Assembly (NCBI GenBank): GCA_040221055.1
Contig: JAVJVN010000014.1
Span: forward strand, 46,001 to 110,000
Reading direction: 5' to 3'
Origin: Rhodothermales bacterium
GTDB taxonomy: Bacteria > Bacteroidota > Rhodothermia > Rhodothermales > UBA10348
Length of the DNA: 64,000 nucleotides
Position numbers and translations under genes: made by a program. Positions 35,839-45,003 of this stretch are shown here, piece after piece; positions within the stretch are counted from its first letter, which is position 1, and every line of letters starts with the position of its first letter. The notes below the pieces were generated by a model. That model was not told the origin of the DNA and ran no database searches. It saw only the letters and a program-made list of their open reading frames with translations.

Positions 35839-35876
35839 GACCGAATATAGGACGCAACCATGACCGAATACAGGAC
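35836..35876. repeat. Tandem 18-bp duplication at the M23 gene start
   Basis: Copies at 35836-35853 and 35859-35876 are identical in 17 of 18 bases with a 23-base period. Each contains, on the minus strand, GTATTCGGTCATG-type sequence ending in an ATG; only the lower copy is in frame with the M23 gene. The upstream copy touches the rpe stop. Confidence 0.7.
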
Positions 35877-36548
35877 TCAGCGGGCGCCCAAGGCGTCCAT
35901 CAGTGCGCGGACGTTGCCGGCAATATCACCCGATCCGCCAAAAACAGCACTCCCGGCGACCACCACGTCGGCGCCGGCGCCGACGACTTCTGCCACGTTG
36001 TCCGGCTTCACGCCGCCATCCACTTCCAGGCGGGCCTTCGATCCTGCCTCGTCAAGACGTGCACGGAGACGACGGATCTTGTCGGTCGACGACGGAATGT
36101 AGGATTGACCGCCAAATCCGGGATTCACGGACATGACCAACACCAGGTCCACATCCTCGAGGATCTCGTCCAGTGCATGGAGCGGCGTCGCCGGATTGAG
36201 CGTAACGCCCGGGCGGGCCCCGGCATCACGGATTTGCTGCACGGTGCGATGGAGATGGGTGCAGGCTTCCACGTGGACCGTCACATAATCGGCCCCGGCC
36301 GCGACAAACGCATCCACATACCGTTCCGGGTGCTCGATCATGAGATGCACGTCGAGCAATGCACCCGTTTCGTTGGCCAACGGCCGAAGGGCTTCCACCA
36401 CAAGTGGGCCAATCGTGATATTCGGCACGAAATGTCCGTCCATCACATCAATGTGCAACCACTCGGCTCCTGCTTCCACCACGGCCCTGCATTCGGACGC
36501 GAGGCGGCCGAAGTCGGCACTCAGAATGCTCGGAGCCAGGATGGGCAT
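35877..36548 (-). CDS. rpe: Ribulose-phosphate 3-epimerase
   Basis: The 223-residue TIM-barrel enzyme interconverts ribulose-5-phosphate and xylulose-5-phosphate in the pentose phosphate pathway. It has PSILSADFGRL, LHIDVMDGHFVPN (metal His and Asp), HLMIEHPE, VMSVNPGFGGQ and LEVDGGVKPDN, with family length. It follows nuoH by ten bases, an uncommon neighbour, and may be cotranscribed with the respiratory genes. Confidence 0.96.
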   Translation of the reverse strand: MPILAPSILSADFGRLASECRAVVEAGAEWLHIDVMDGHFVPNITIGPLVVEALRPLANETGALLDVHLMIEHPERYVDAFVAAGADYVTVHVEACTHLHRTVQQIRDAGARPGVTLNPATPLHALDEILEDVDLVLVMSVNPGFGGQSYIPSSTDKIRRLRARLDEAGSKARLEVDGGVKPDNVAEVVGAGADVVVAGSAVFGGSGDIAGNVRALMDALGAR

Positions 36549-36558
36549 GATGTCAGTA

Positions 36559-37584
36559 TCAGGACGTGAATGCGAGGATGGCTGCCATGAGAAGGGCGTT
36601 GACCAGGGAGATGGGCAACAGGTACTGCCAGCCGAGTGTCATCAGCTGGGTATACTTGAACCGGGGCAGCGTCCACCGTACCCAGATGAATACGAAGGCG
36701 AAGAATCCTGCTTTCACCAGGATGGACAGCAACTGAAGGACCGTCAACCATGCCGAGTCAACAAGCGCAGGGAACGTGCTCAGGATGAGGGGCTCGAACG
36801 GCAGCATGTACCCGCCGAAGAACAGCGTAACGATCACGAACGATGCGATGAAGAAGTTGACATACTCCGCCAGGAAGAACATGCCGAACTTCATGCCCGA
36901 GTACTCCGTGTGGTACCCTCCGACCAACTCCTGTTCGGCTTCCGGCAGGTCGAACGGCGCCCGGTTGGTTTCCGCGAACGCGGTGACAATGAACAGGATG
37001 GCCCCGATGGGATTCCGGAAGATATTCCAGCCGAAGAAGCCCCATCCGCCTGCCTGGTCTTCGACGATGGTGGTGAGACTCAGCGACCCGGCAATCAGGA
37101 CCACGGACAGGACCGCAAGCCCCATGGACAACTCATAGGAGATCATCTGGGCGGAGGACCGCAGGCCACCGAGCAGCGAATACTTGCTGTTGGAGCTCCA
37201 GCCCGCAAGGGTAACCCCGTAGACGGAAATGGACGTCAGCGCCAGCAGGACCAGGACGCTCACATCCATGTCGGCGATGACCACATTGTGGGCAAAAGGA
37301 ATGAGCGCGCCCGCACCCATGGCAATGACCACCATGAGCATGGGGGCCAGAGAATGGATGAATGGATTGGCCAGGACCGGGACGATGTTCTCCTTGAAGA
37401 CGAGTTTCAGCACGTCCGCGAACGGCTGAAGGAAGCCGAATGGACCCACCCGGTTCGGTCCGGGCCGGTTCTGCATGTATCCTGAGACCTTGCGCTCGGC
37501 ATACACGAGGACGGATGCCGATACCAGCAGAAAGTTGACGATGGCGAAGGCAATGAGTGCCGTCCAATACCAGGCGAGTTCCAT
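36559..37584 (-). CDS. nuoH: NADH-quinone oxidoreductase subunit H
   Basis: The 341-residue membrane subunit of complex I has about eight helices and lines the quinone-binding chamber at the junction with the peripheral arm. It shows YAERKVSGYMQNRPGPNRVGPFG (about 29-51), the charged EXXRXPFDLPEAE-type block (ETNRAPFDLPEAEQELVGG), and GMFFLAEYVN. Length and motifs are typical. It is followed in this window by rpe, not by nuoI. Confidence 0.96.
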   Translation of the reverse strand: MELAWYWTALIAFAIVNFLLVSASVLVYAERKVSGYMQNRPGPNRVGPFGFLQPFADVLKLVFKENIVPVLANPFIHSLAPMLMVVIAMGAGALIPFAHNVVIADMDVSVLVLLALTSISVYGVTLAGWSSNSKYSLLGGLRSSAQMISYELSMGLAVLSVVLIAGSLSLTTIVEDQAGGWGFFGWNIFRNPIGAILFIVTAFAETNRAPFDLPEAEQELVGGYHTEYSGMKFGMFFLAEYVNFFIASFVIVTLFFGGYMLPFEPLILSTFPALVDSAWLTVLQLLSILVKAGFFAFVFIWVRWTLPRFKYTQLMTLGWQYLLPISLVNALLMAAILAFTS

Positions 37585-37604
37585 GAGTCGTCGGGGTCAG
37601 CGTG

Positions 37605-39326
37605 TCAAGTGGTGGTCTGGCCCACCTCGGCCAGACGGAATCCGTGATCTCCCATGGCCTCGTAGGTGGCTCCGGCAAAGGCCGGGTTGGCCTCCGACAA
37701 AGCGGCCATGATGGCCTTCGGGCCTTTCCAGTTCATTTCAATACCCAGCTCGGCGGCCACGGCAGGTAGGGAGACCCATCCGGGCTCGCAATCCACCATG
37801 TTCTGTTCGTTGTACCACCGGTCGTACGGCGTACCATGCAGGTCCGCCCGGCTCTTTCCGATTTCCATGGCGAGCGTGCGGTTGATTCCCTTGATGGCCT
37901 TGGCAGGGCGGAGGCGCTGGGCGTGTCCGTCACAGTTCACGAACGTACCAACGGTCTCTACCGCCGTCGCTGCCGGCAGCGTCACATGGGCCGCGGGGAG
38001 TGTCTGGTTGGTGGTGTTGTATTCGTGCAGGATGACCTTGACGGAAGCAAGATCGTCCACTGAACACACACCGGCTGCTACCGGGTCGTCTTCGAGGACA
38101 TAGACCGCGTCGAAATCGCCGGCCCGCAGGCGGGCCGTGAACACCGAGGCATCCAGGGCACTGAATCCGAGCCGTTCACAGCCCTGGCTGTTGGGTGTAC
38201 GATCATCCGTGCGCAACCATCCGTCTCCATGCCCGGGCTCCACGTGCGGAAGATAGGATGGCACGTCGGCACCGACGGCGTCCGCAAGCTGTGCCAGCAG
38301 CCAGTTGTCTTCCGTCGTTGCGTAGGCCGATCCGATGAAGGCAATGCGCTTGCCATCGAGGCCCTTCAAAAGGGCTCCAGCGGCCTGGAAGGCAGCTTCC
38401 CATGAAGCCGGTGCGCCATTGACCGTGGGTCCGGCAGGGCGATTTTCATTGAATGTGCGGTAATCCAGCCGATCCTCGTCCGCAAGCCAGAATTCGTTCA
38501 CGTCCATGTTGGTCCGCGGCGTGACCTTCATGATCTGGTTGTCCTTGACGTAGTACCAGCAATTCGAGCCCTTTGCGTTGACCGTCGAAATGGAAGCGGT
38601 CCGGCTCATTTCCCAGATGCGGGCCTTGAAGCGGTGGTCCTTCGACGTCAATGCGCCGACCGGGCAGATATCAATCACATTCATGGAGTACGGTTCGTCG
38701 AACTCGACTCCGGGCGGGGTCATGGGGTAATTCCGGACGCCCCGTTCAATAATGGTCAACTGGTTGGATTTCGAGATCTCCTGTGTGAATCGCGTGCAGC
38801 GCGTGCAGTTGATGCAGCGCTCACCGTCCAGCACCACGCGGGGTCCAAGGTCAATGTGCTTCGGCTTGGCCACCTTCCGGAATTCGAATCGGGATCCTTC
38901 CGGGCCGTACTTGTAGGTCTGGTTCTGGAGGGGGCAGTGGCCGGCCTGATCACAGATGGGGCAGTCCAACGGGTGATTGATGAGCAGGAATTCCAGGTTG
39001 TCCTTCTGGGCACGCCGTACAAGCTCACTGGTCCTGTGGGTGCGGACAACCATGCCATCCGCCACGTCCATGGTGCAACTGGTCTGCAATTTGGGCATGA
39101 ACTGGATGACGGGCTTGCCGTCTTCTCCGACGACCGGCTTACGGGTCTCCCGGTCCATTTGCGGCATGCCGACTTCAACGAGGCACTGCCGGCAATTCGC
39201 GGGCGCCGACATGGCTGGATGATAGCAGAAATGAGGAATCTCCGCCCCGCTGTCCAGACAGTGCTGCAGCAGCCGCGGACTGCCGTCCAGTTCAATTACC
39301 TGGTCGTCAATGGTGACTTTGGTCAT
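37605..39326 (-). CDS. nuoG: NADH-quinone oxidoreductase subunit G
   Basis: The 573-residue subunit carries iron-sulfur clusters in the peripheral arm. Ligands visible are the 2Fe-2S set (C34, C45, C48, C84), the His-ligated cluster (H118, C122, C125, C131), and C171, C174, C177 for the next cluster. The molybdopterin-like domain after about 230 is shorter than in 780-900-residue NuoG proteins, so this is a compact form. It starts two bases before the DUF4920 lipoprotein's reading frame ends. It precedes nuoH by 20 bases. Confidence 0.95.
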   Translation of the reverse strand: MTKVTIDDQVIELDGSPRLLQHCLDSGAEIPHFCYHPAMSAPANCRQCLVEVGMPQMDRETRKPVVGEDGKPVIQFMPKLQTSCTMDVADGMVVRTHRTSELVRRAQKDNLEFLLINHPLDCPICDQAGHCPLQNQTYKYGPEGSRFEFRKVAKPKHIDLGPRVVLDGERCINCTRCTRFTQEISKSNQLTIIERGVRNYPMTPPGVEFDEPYSMNVIDICPVGALTSKDHRFKARIWEMSRTASISTVNAKGSNCWYYVKDNQIMKVTPRTNMDVNEFWLADEDRLDYRTFNENRPAGPTVNGAPASWEAAFQAAGALLKGLDGKRIAFIGSAYATTEDNWLLAQLADAVGADVPSYLPHVEPGHGDGWLRTDDRTPNSQGCERLGFSALDASVFTARLRAGDFDAVYVLEDDPVAAGVCSVDDLASVKVILHEYNTTNQTLPAAHVTLPAATAVETVGTFVNCDGHAQRLRPAKAIKGINRTLAMEIGKSRADLHGTPYDRWYNEQNMVDCEPGWVSLPAVAAELGIEMNWKGPKAIMAALSEANPAFAGATYEAMGDHGFRLAEVGQTTT

Positions 39327-39328
39327 TG

Positions 39329-39865
39329 TCAGATCGTGTCTTCGTTGCTCGCAAGCTTTTCAACCAGCACGCCGCTGGCCGTAATATGGAGTTCAGGGCT
39401 GGCATCGTCTGCATGGTGATCTCCCCCCTCTTCCGCGTGGTGATTTTCGGAGGCGTCATCCATGTGCATGGGGGCCTCGAATTCGGCCAGTGTCGACTCG
39501 TCCAATGTACCATGAACAATGGCGCGGCGTCCGGAAATGCCCTTGTCCAGCGTGAACAGGTATTGATCGTGTTCGTCGCGGGGCATTACGATGCGGACCA
39601 ATTGCGTGTCGGAGACCTGGAGGGTCATCCAGCAGCCGCGTCCCTGACAGACTTCCGTGATCATTCCGGACACCTTGACCGGCGTCCCCATGAAGTCCGA
39701 AGGCTGGCTCGCTACCTGCTGGACGGGCATGATCTCGGCCTGGTCAAACTCCTGGCCGAACACATCATAGGCAGCAAACAGAACCGGCGGTGTCTCCACG
39801 GCCGTGTCTGCGCAACCGCCCATGAATGGCAGCAAGAGGAAGAGAACGAAAGCGAATCGGGTCAT
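39329..39865 (-). CDS. DUF4920-type lipoprotein inside the nuo operon
   Basis: The 178-residue protein has a lipobox (FMGGC, Cys18) and a DUF4920 domain, recognised by VKVSGMITEVCQGRGCWMTL followed by MPRDEHDQYLF and GRRAIVHGTL. A His/Asp/Glu-rich stretch (about 128-150, ENHHAEEGGDHHADD) interrupts the C-terminal half. The start is placed at the ATG at 39863-39865 because it begins a clean signal peptide; the frame is open farther upstream into nuoF. It lies between nuoF and nuoG in the same direction. DUF4920 function is unknown; metal binding by the His-rich part is inference. Confidence 0.82.
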   Translation of the reverse strand: MTRFAFVLFLLLPFMGGCADTAVETPPVLFAAYDVFGQEFDQAEIMPVQQVASQPSDFMGTPVKVSGMITEVCQGRGCWMTLQVSDTQLVRIVMPRDEHDQYLFTLDKGISGRRAIVHGTLDESTLAEFEAPMHMDDASENHHAEEGGDHHADDASPELHITASGVLVEKLASNEDTI

Positions 39866-39888
39866 GAGTGGTTCAGTTGAACAAAAGG

Positions 39889-41190
39889 TTAAACACCGGT
39901 CGCCACCAGGGACGGTTTGCACTTGGCTTCGAATTCTTCCCGGAAGCGCGTCACCGTATATCTGACCGGCCAGGCGGCGGCATCGGCAAGGGCGCATATG
40001 GTCCGGCCTTCCATCTGTGTACAGAGGTCAATCAGGAGATCGAGGTCGCGCAGGTTGCCTTCTCCCTCATCTATCCGCGTCACGATGTTTTCCAGCCAAC
40101 CCGTTCCTTCCCGGCAGGGAGTGCACTGGCCACAGCTTTCGTGCGCGTAGAAGTGTGTTATCCGACGGAGGAATGAGACCATGTCCGTATCCTCATCCAT
40201 GAACAGCATGCCAGCCGTTCCCAGCATGGATCCGGCCTCACGCAACCCGTCCGGGTCCATCGTCACGCCATCCAGCATGTCGGCCCGAAGAACCGGTGTG
40301 GAACTACCGCCCGGAACCAACGCCTTCAATTTCTTTCCTCCTCGCATGCCACCGGCCACCTCGTCGAGGAGGTCCGTAATCAGCATGCCCGTAGGGAATT
40401 CATAGACACCAGGGCGATTTACGTGCCCGGAAATACCGTACAGCAGTGGCCCTGGCGCTGTCTGGGCACCGATCCCGGCGTACCAGTCGCCTCCACGCGC
40501 AATGATGAGCGGGGCACAGGCCAGGGTCTCCACATTGTTGATGGTCGTCGGATATCCCCAAATGCCCTTCTGGGCCGGAAACGGGGGTTTTACCCGCGGA
40601 TAGCCTCGCTTGCCTTCGAGCGAGTTCATGAGGGACGACTCCTCACCGCAGATGTAGGCACCTGCTCCCTTGTGGATGACTATGTCCGTCGAAAAGCCGG
40701 ATCCAAGGATGTTTTCCCCGAGGTACCCCTTGGCATAGGCCTTCTCGAGCTCCCGCTCCATCTGGCTGATCCAGTCCGCATACTCTCCACGGACATACAG
40801 ATACGCGGTTTTGATGCTCATGGCGTAGCACGCTATCAGCATGCCCTCGAAGAGCAGGTGCGGATTGTACTCCATGATCTGCCGGTCCTTGAACGTACCG
40901 GGCTCGGATTCATCCGCATTGCAACACAGGAACCGGGGAATGTCCGGGTTGACCGGGGGCATGAAGGACCACTTGAGCCCCGTCGGGAATCCGGCACCGC
41001 CGCGTCCGCGGAGATTGCTCTTCTTCACCTCGTTGGTGACCGACGTCGGATCCCATTTGTCCGACGTGAGGACGTCCTTCCAGGCCGCATAACCGCCCTG
41101 CTCCTCGTAGACCTCCAAGCGGTGCAGATCCTTCACCGGAGGAAGGATGACCCGTTTGTAGGAGCGCCAATCGCCTGCTTTCGATGCCAT
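39889..41190 (-). CDS. nuoF: NADH-quinone oxidoreductase subunit F
   Basis: The 433-residue subunit binds NADH and FMN and starts electron flow in complex I. It shows the FMN/NADH segment GRGGAGFPTGLKW, NADESEPGTFKDR, the glycine-rich YICGEESSL, and the N3 cluster SCGQCTPCREG. It follows nuoE by nine bases and precedes a DUF4920 lipoprotein rather than nuoG directly. Confidence 0.97.
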   Translation of the reverse strand: MASKAGDWRSYKRVILPPVKDLHRLEVYEEQGGYAAWKDVLTSDKWDPTSVTNEVKKSNLRGRGGAGFPTGLKWSFMPPVNPDIPRFLCCNADESEPGTFKDRQIMEYNPHLLFEGMLIACYAMSIKTAYLYVRGEYADWISQMERELEKAYAKGYLGENILGSGFSTDIVIHKGAGAYICGEESSLMNSLEGKRGYPRVKPPFPAQKGIWGYPTTINNVETLACAPLIIARGGDWYAGIGAQTAPGPLLYGISGHVNRPGVYEFPTGMLITDLLDEVAGGMRGGKKLKALVPGGSSTPVLRADMLDGVTMDPDGLREAGSMLGTAGMLFMDEDTDMVSFLRRITHFYAHESCGQCTPCREGTGWLENIVTRIDEGEGNLRDLDLLIDLCTQMEGRTICALADAAAWPVRYTVTRFREEFEAKCKPSLVATGV

Positions 41191-41199
41191 GACTGAATA

Positions 41200-41874
41200 C
41201 TATTTGAGCGTGTCGGAGAAGGGACGGACGGAGTAGGTTTCGGTGGCGGTGACATCGCTGCGACGATTTCCGCCCATCTCATCCTCGTCCTGGGGGAGCG
41301 TTACCGACTCAAAGGCCGGCATTCGGTGCTCCTTGAGCGCATCCACCAAAGCGTCCAGCTTGTCCTCGGTCAGATTGTGCACGTACGGACCGTTCGTCAC
41401 CTGGAGCATGGGGCCCGATCCACAGGCGCCAAGGCATTCGGCTTCCTGGATGGTGAACAGTCCGTCAGGCGTCGTTTCACCCTTGTGGATGCCCAGCTTC
41501 TTCTCCAGGTGATGCAACATGTCGTATCCACCACACAGATGACATGAGAAACACGTGCATACGTCCAGGACGTACGTGCCTTTCTTCTCCTTGAAGTACT
41601 GTGTGTAGAACGTGGCGACACCGTACACCTTGGCATAGGGGACCTCCACGGCATCGGCAACCAGCTGGATGACCTCAGGCGGCAGATACCCGAATTTCTC
41701 CTGGGCCAACCAGAGTACACGCATGATGGCCCCATCGGCCGTGGGGTAACGCGAAATCCAGGTCTGGATCTGCTTCGTCTCGTCCGCCGTGAACACGAGT
41801 TCGTCCGGCGTGAATACCGGATCGGGTTGGCGCTCCGGCAACTCCACGACGGGATGCTTGATGAAATCAGCCAT
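41200..41874 (-). CDS. nuoE: NADH-quinone oxidoreductase subunit E
   Basis: The 224-residue thioredoxin-like subunit carries the N1a 2Fe-2S cluster. Cys ligands lie in the region with CTCFSCHLCGG and in CLGACGSGP. A C-terminal extension of about 35 residues (DEDEMGGNRRSDVTATETY) goes beyond the usual length. It lies between nuoD (6 bases) and nuoF (9 bases). Confidence 0.96.
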   Translation of the reverse strand: MADFIKHPVVELPERQPDPVFTPDELVFTADETKQIQTWISRYPTADGAIMRVLWLAQEKFGYLPPEVIQLVADAVEVPYAKVYGVATFYTQYFKEKKGTYVLDVCTCFSCHLCGGYDMLHHLEKKLGIHKGETTPDGLFTIQEAECLGACGSGPMLQVTNGPYVHNLTEDKLDALVDALKEHRMPAFESVTLPQDEDEMGGNRRSDVTATETYSVRPFSDTLK

Positions 41875-41880
41875 AATCTG

Positions 41881-43194
41881 CTATTTGTCTGCTTCGCCGA
41901 GGACCGGATCTACCGTTCCAATGAGAATGACCATGTCTCCCATCATGCCGCCTTCCAGCATGTGCTCCAGGCCCTGGAGATTGGTGAAACTGGGCGTGTT
42001 CATTTTTACACGGGCGGGCTTGCCCGTCCCGTCCGATTCGATATAGAAGCCCAACTCGCCCTTGGGCGCCTCGATGGCATGGTAGGCCGACGCCCCCTTG
42101 GGCGGACAGGTACCCGTGTCCGTGTACATGAAGTCATGGATGAGGCCTTCCATCGAGTAGTAGACCTCGTTCTTCCCGGGATACGATTGCTTCGCATCGT
42201 CCGAGCGAACCGGACCCTTCACGGTTTCCAGCTTCTCCAGGCACTGCCGGATGATGCGGATGCTTTCCATCATCTCCTCCATGCGGATAAAGTAACGGGC
42301 CAGCGCATCGCCATCCTGCCGGGTCGGGATGTTGAATTCGACTTCGTCGTATTTCAGGTAGGGCTCGAAACGTCGAATGTCGTGCTCGATGCCGGAACCA
42401 CGGAGGTTCGGACCGGTCATGCCCAGATCCAGTGCATCTTCCTTTGAAAGGATGCCGATGCCCACATTCCGGTCAATCCAGATCCGGTTGCGGTTGAGCA
42501 ATTTGACCCATCCGGCGTGTGCTTTCGGGAAGCTCTCGGTGAAGTCCCGGATCATGGCCATGCCCGTGTCGTCGACGTCGGTCACGACGCCGCCGATGCG
42601 GCTGTGCGATACGGTGAGCCGGGCCCCCGTGACATGGTCAAAAATGGAGTACAGGTCCTCACGCAACTGGAAGGCCCAGAGAAACACCGACACCGCCCCG
42701 GCATCCATGAGCCCGACACCCATCCACAGGAGGTGGGCAGAGATGCGCGCGAGTTCGGACATCATCATCCGGATCCACTGGGCACGCTCAGGGACGTCGA
42801 TTGAGGCAACTTTCTCGACCGCAAGGCACCATGCCACGTTGTTCGAATAAGGCGCGAGGTAGTCCATGCGGTCCGTATAGGGCATGAACTCCTGGTACGT
42901 CTTGGACTCGGCCAGTTTTTCGACGCCGCGGTGCAGGTATCCGATGTCGAGGACGCTCTTGACGATGGTCTCACCGTCCAATTGGACCGCACAACGGAGG
43001 ACGCCATGCGTAGCCGGATGCTGCGGTCCGATGTTGAGCACCATCTCGTTGTCCAGCGGGTCGGCGGGTGAACCGTCGCCCTGTCCGTGCTCCATCCACG
43101 AATGCTTGGTTTCGAGCCGGCGGTACAGGGCCTCGTTGTGGCGTGGCCAGAACTTGAGCGTGTCTTTGAAATCGGTCGTCTGGATAATGCTCAT
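41881..43194 (-). CDS. nuoD: NADH-quinone oxidoreductase subunit D
   Basis: The 437-residue 49-kDa-type subunit forms the quinone pocket with NuoB. It has NIGPQHPATHGVLR near residue 55, YLHRGVEKLAE, and a C-terminal GELGFYIESDGTGKPARVKMNTPSF-like region. The N-terminus carries about 50 extra residues before the core. Separate nuoC and nuoD genes are present, not a fusion. nuoC lies immediately upstream with one intervening base. Confidence 0.96.
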   Translation of the reverse strand: MSIIQTTDFKDTLKFWPRHNEALYRRLETKHSWMEHGQGDGSPADPLDNEMVLNIGPQHPATHGVLRCAVQLDGETIVKSVLDIGYLHRGVEKLAESKTYQEFMPYTDRMDYLAPYSNNVAWCLAVEKVASIDVPERAQWIRMMMSELARISAHLLWMGVGLMDAGAVSVFLWAFQLREDLYSIFDHVTGARLTVSHSRIGGVVTDVDDTGMAMIRDFTESFPKAHAGWVKLLNRNRIWIDRNVGIGILSKEDALDLGMTGPNLRGSGIEHDIRRFEPYLKYDEVEFNIPTRQDGDALARYFIRMEEMMESIRIIRQCLEKLETVKGPVRSDDAKQSYPGKNEVYYSMEGLIHDFMYTDTGTCPPKGASAYHAIEAPKGELGFYIESDGTGKPARVKMNTPSFTNLQGLEHMLEGGMMGDMVILIGTVDPVLGEADK

Positions 43195-43195
43195 G

Positions 43196-43861
43196 TCAGT
43201 TCACGTCACGCTGGGCTTCTTCATAGCTCTTCGGCGGAATGGATCCGTGTGCACGGGGGTACGGATCCAGCACCTGATCACCGGTGGGCGTCTGTGGAGG
43301 GAGAGGCAGGGAACCGGGAACACCCAGGAGCGGGAATTCCTTTCGCAGGGGGAAATACTCGAAATCCTCGGGCATGAACATGCGCCGGAGATCTCCATGA
43401 CCCTCGAACCGGATACCGAACATGTCCCAGCACTCCCGCTCATTCCAGTCGGCGGACTTGTGGACCGACGTGATGGACGGCACGACAAGGTCGTCTTCGT
43501 CCACACGACATTTCAGACGGATGCGTTTGCCGGCGTCCATGTTCACGAGGTTGTACATGACCTCGTACCGGTCCTCCTCCGTGAACCGGTCCACGCCACC
43601 CAGGTCGGCCAGGTAGGTATACCCGAGTTCCGTCTTCAAGTGGGCGCATACGTCGACAATGCGGGACTTCGGGACAAAGACGGTCCGCTCTCCCGCGTAC
43701 TCCACCACGTCCAGCACGGCATCGCCGAATGCGGTACGGAGGGCTTGGACGGTGTCGTCCACTTCCGTCGTGGACTTCGCATGCGGGTTGGGGCCCGCCT
43801 CCAGGACCGGCGGGGCCGGTCGGAAATGGAACTCCAGCGTTTCGGGTTGTTTTTTTGCCAT
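43196..43861 (-). CDS. nuoC: NADH-quinone oxidoreductase subunit C
   Basis: The 221-residue 30-kDa-type subunit has the core FTEEDRYEVMYNLVNM and the conserved ERECWDMFGIRFEGHGDLRR-type segment followed by MPEDFEYFPLRKEFP. An N-terminal extension of about 45 residues precedes the core. It is separate from nuoD and starts 10 bases after nuoB. Confidence 0.95.
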   Translation of the reverse strand: MAKKQPETLEFHFRPAPPVLEAGPNPHAKSTTEVDDTVQALRTAFGDAVLDVVEYAGERTVFVPKSRIVDVCAHLKTELGYTYLADLGGVDRFTEEDRYEVMYNLVNMDAGKRIRLKCRVDEDDLVVPSITSVHKSADWNERECWDMFGIRFEGHGDLRRMFMPEDFEYFPLRKEFPLLGVPGSLPLPPQTPTGDQVLDPYPRAHGSIPPKSYEEAQRDVN

Positions 43862-43871
43862 GGGTCTCTGC

Positions 43872-44456
43872 CTATTGCTGATGTTCGAGACCAGCCGGTG
43901 TCATGACATCGTCGCCCGCTCCGGTCAGGATCTGAGGCCGGGCGGGAGCCACGGCGGCGTGCTCGGGACCGAATATGCCGTCCTGTTCGACCGAGTATTC
44001 GTTCCGGATTTTTTCCTGGATGTCCATGAGCGCGTGGATGAGTGCTTCGGGGCGCGGAGGGCAACCCGGAATGTAAACGTCCACCGGCAGGAAGTTGTCC
44101 ACGCCTTGCACCACACCGTAACACCGGTGCATGCCACCCGTCGACGCACAAGCACCCATGGCAATACACCACTTGGGATCGGCCATCTGGTCCCAGACAC
44201 GGCGGATGGTGTGGGCCATCTTGAAGCTGACCCAGCCCGCCACGATCATCAGGTCGGCCTGCCGCGGTGAGAAGCGCATGGCTTCACTGCCGAATCGGGC
44301 GACATCGTATTTGGGTGCGGCGAAGGCCATCATTTCGATGGCACAGCACGACAGTCCCATGGGCATGGGCATGAGCGAGTTGGAGCGGGCCCAGTTAACC
44401 ACGGCATCCACGCGCGTGGTCAGGAAGCCTTCGCTCATTGAGGAATCATTCGCCAT
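43872..44456 (-). CDS. nuoB: NADH-quinone oxidoreductase subunit B
   Basis: The 194-residue subunit holds the terminal N2 cluster. The adjacent cysteine pair in [11 protein letters not shown], the [22 protein letters not shown] block and [11 protein letters not shown] provide the ligands. An extra C-terminal tail ([19 protein letters not shown]) follows. Its start-codon region is duplicated in tandem (see repeat). nuoA ends 47 bases upstream. Confidence 0.97.
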   Translation of the reverse strand: MANDSSMSEGFLTTRVDAVVNWARSNSLMPMPMGLSCCAIEMMAFAAPKYDVARFGSEAMRFSPRQADLMIVAGWVSFKMAHTIRRVWDQMADPKWCIAMGACASTGGMHRCYGVVQGVDNFLPVDVYIPGCPPRPEALIHALMDIQEKIRNEYSVEQDGIFGPEHAAVAPARPQILTGAGDDVMTPAGLEHQQ

Positions 44457-44482
44457 GGAATCTCACAATATGGAATCTCACA
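44455..44482. repeat. Tandem 13-bp duplication at the nuoB start
   Basis: ATGGAATCTCACA occurs exactly at 44455-44467 and 44470-44482 on the plus strand. On the minus strand each copy reads TGTGAGATTCCAT; the lower copy runs into the nuoB ATG. The duplicated stretch lies in the 47-base nuoA-nuoB gap. Confidence 0.75.
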
Positions 44483-44503
44483 GATGGGTATCGCCAGGTC
44501 ACG

Positions 44504-44875
44504 TCAGTCGAATTCGAGTCCGCCTTTCTTGATGTCGTAAAGGAGGCCGATGGCAAGGATGGTCACAAACAGGATGACCACGGCCATCACGCCGGGACCG
44601 GCCCCGGCGGCAAGGAACTCCTTGAAACTGACCGCCCATGGATACAGGAATACGACTTCAACGTCGAACACGATGAAGATCATGGCGACGAGGTAGAATT
44701 TCACGGAATAGCGTTCCCGTGCCGACCCGATGGGGTCCATGCCACTCTCATATGCCTTCTGCTTGATGGGGTTGGCACGGTTCGGACCAATGAGGGCCGC
44801 CGCCTTCAACAACGTGAAGGACAATCCAGCCGCAATGGCCAGCTGGAGGAACAGGGGCATGAAGTCGGAAAGCAT
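44504..44875 (-). CDS. nuoA: NADH-quinone oxidoreductase subunit A
   Basis: The 123-residue membrane subunit has three helices and the conserved YESGMDPIGSARERYSVKFY loop. It is first in the complex I block. The gap to the upstream TonB-receptor gene holds a hairpin, so transcription probably starts in the 128 bases before this gene. I saw no strong promoter match there. Confidence 0.95.
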   Translation of the reverse strand: MLSDFMPLFLQLAIAAGLSFTLLKAAALIGPNRANPIKQKAYESGMDPIGSARERYSVKFYLVAMIFIVFDVEVVFLYPWAVSFKEFLAAGAGPGVMAVVILFVTILAIGLLYDIKKGGLEFD

Positions 44876-44980
44876 GAGCGCGCGTGGCGTGTTGGTGGGC
44901 GGCAGGATACAGGCTCCGGCCCCTGAAAGTACCGCACACCGCCCCCAGTCCAGTCGGCAAGCAGTGGTTCAGGTTAATGG

Positions 44981-44999
44981 GGCGTGGTGCGACCACGCC
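44981..44999 (-). terminator. Hairpin terminator candidate after the TonB-receptor gene
   Basis: GGCGTGGT and ACCACGCC form a perfect eight-base stem around GCG, four bases after the receptor stop on the minus strand. No T-run follows. It separates the receptor gene from the nuo operon and probably ends or reduces read-through. Confidence 0.5.
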
Positions 45000-45003
45000 T
45001 TGT

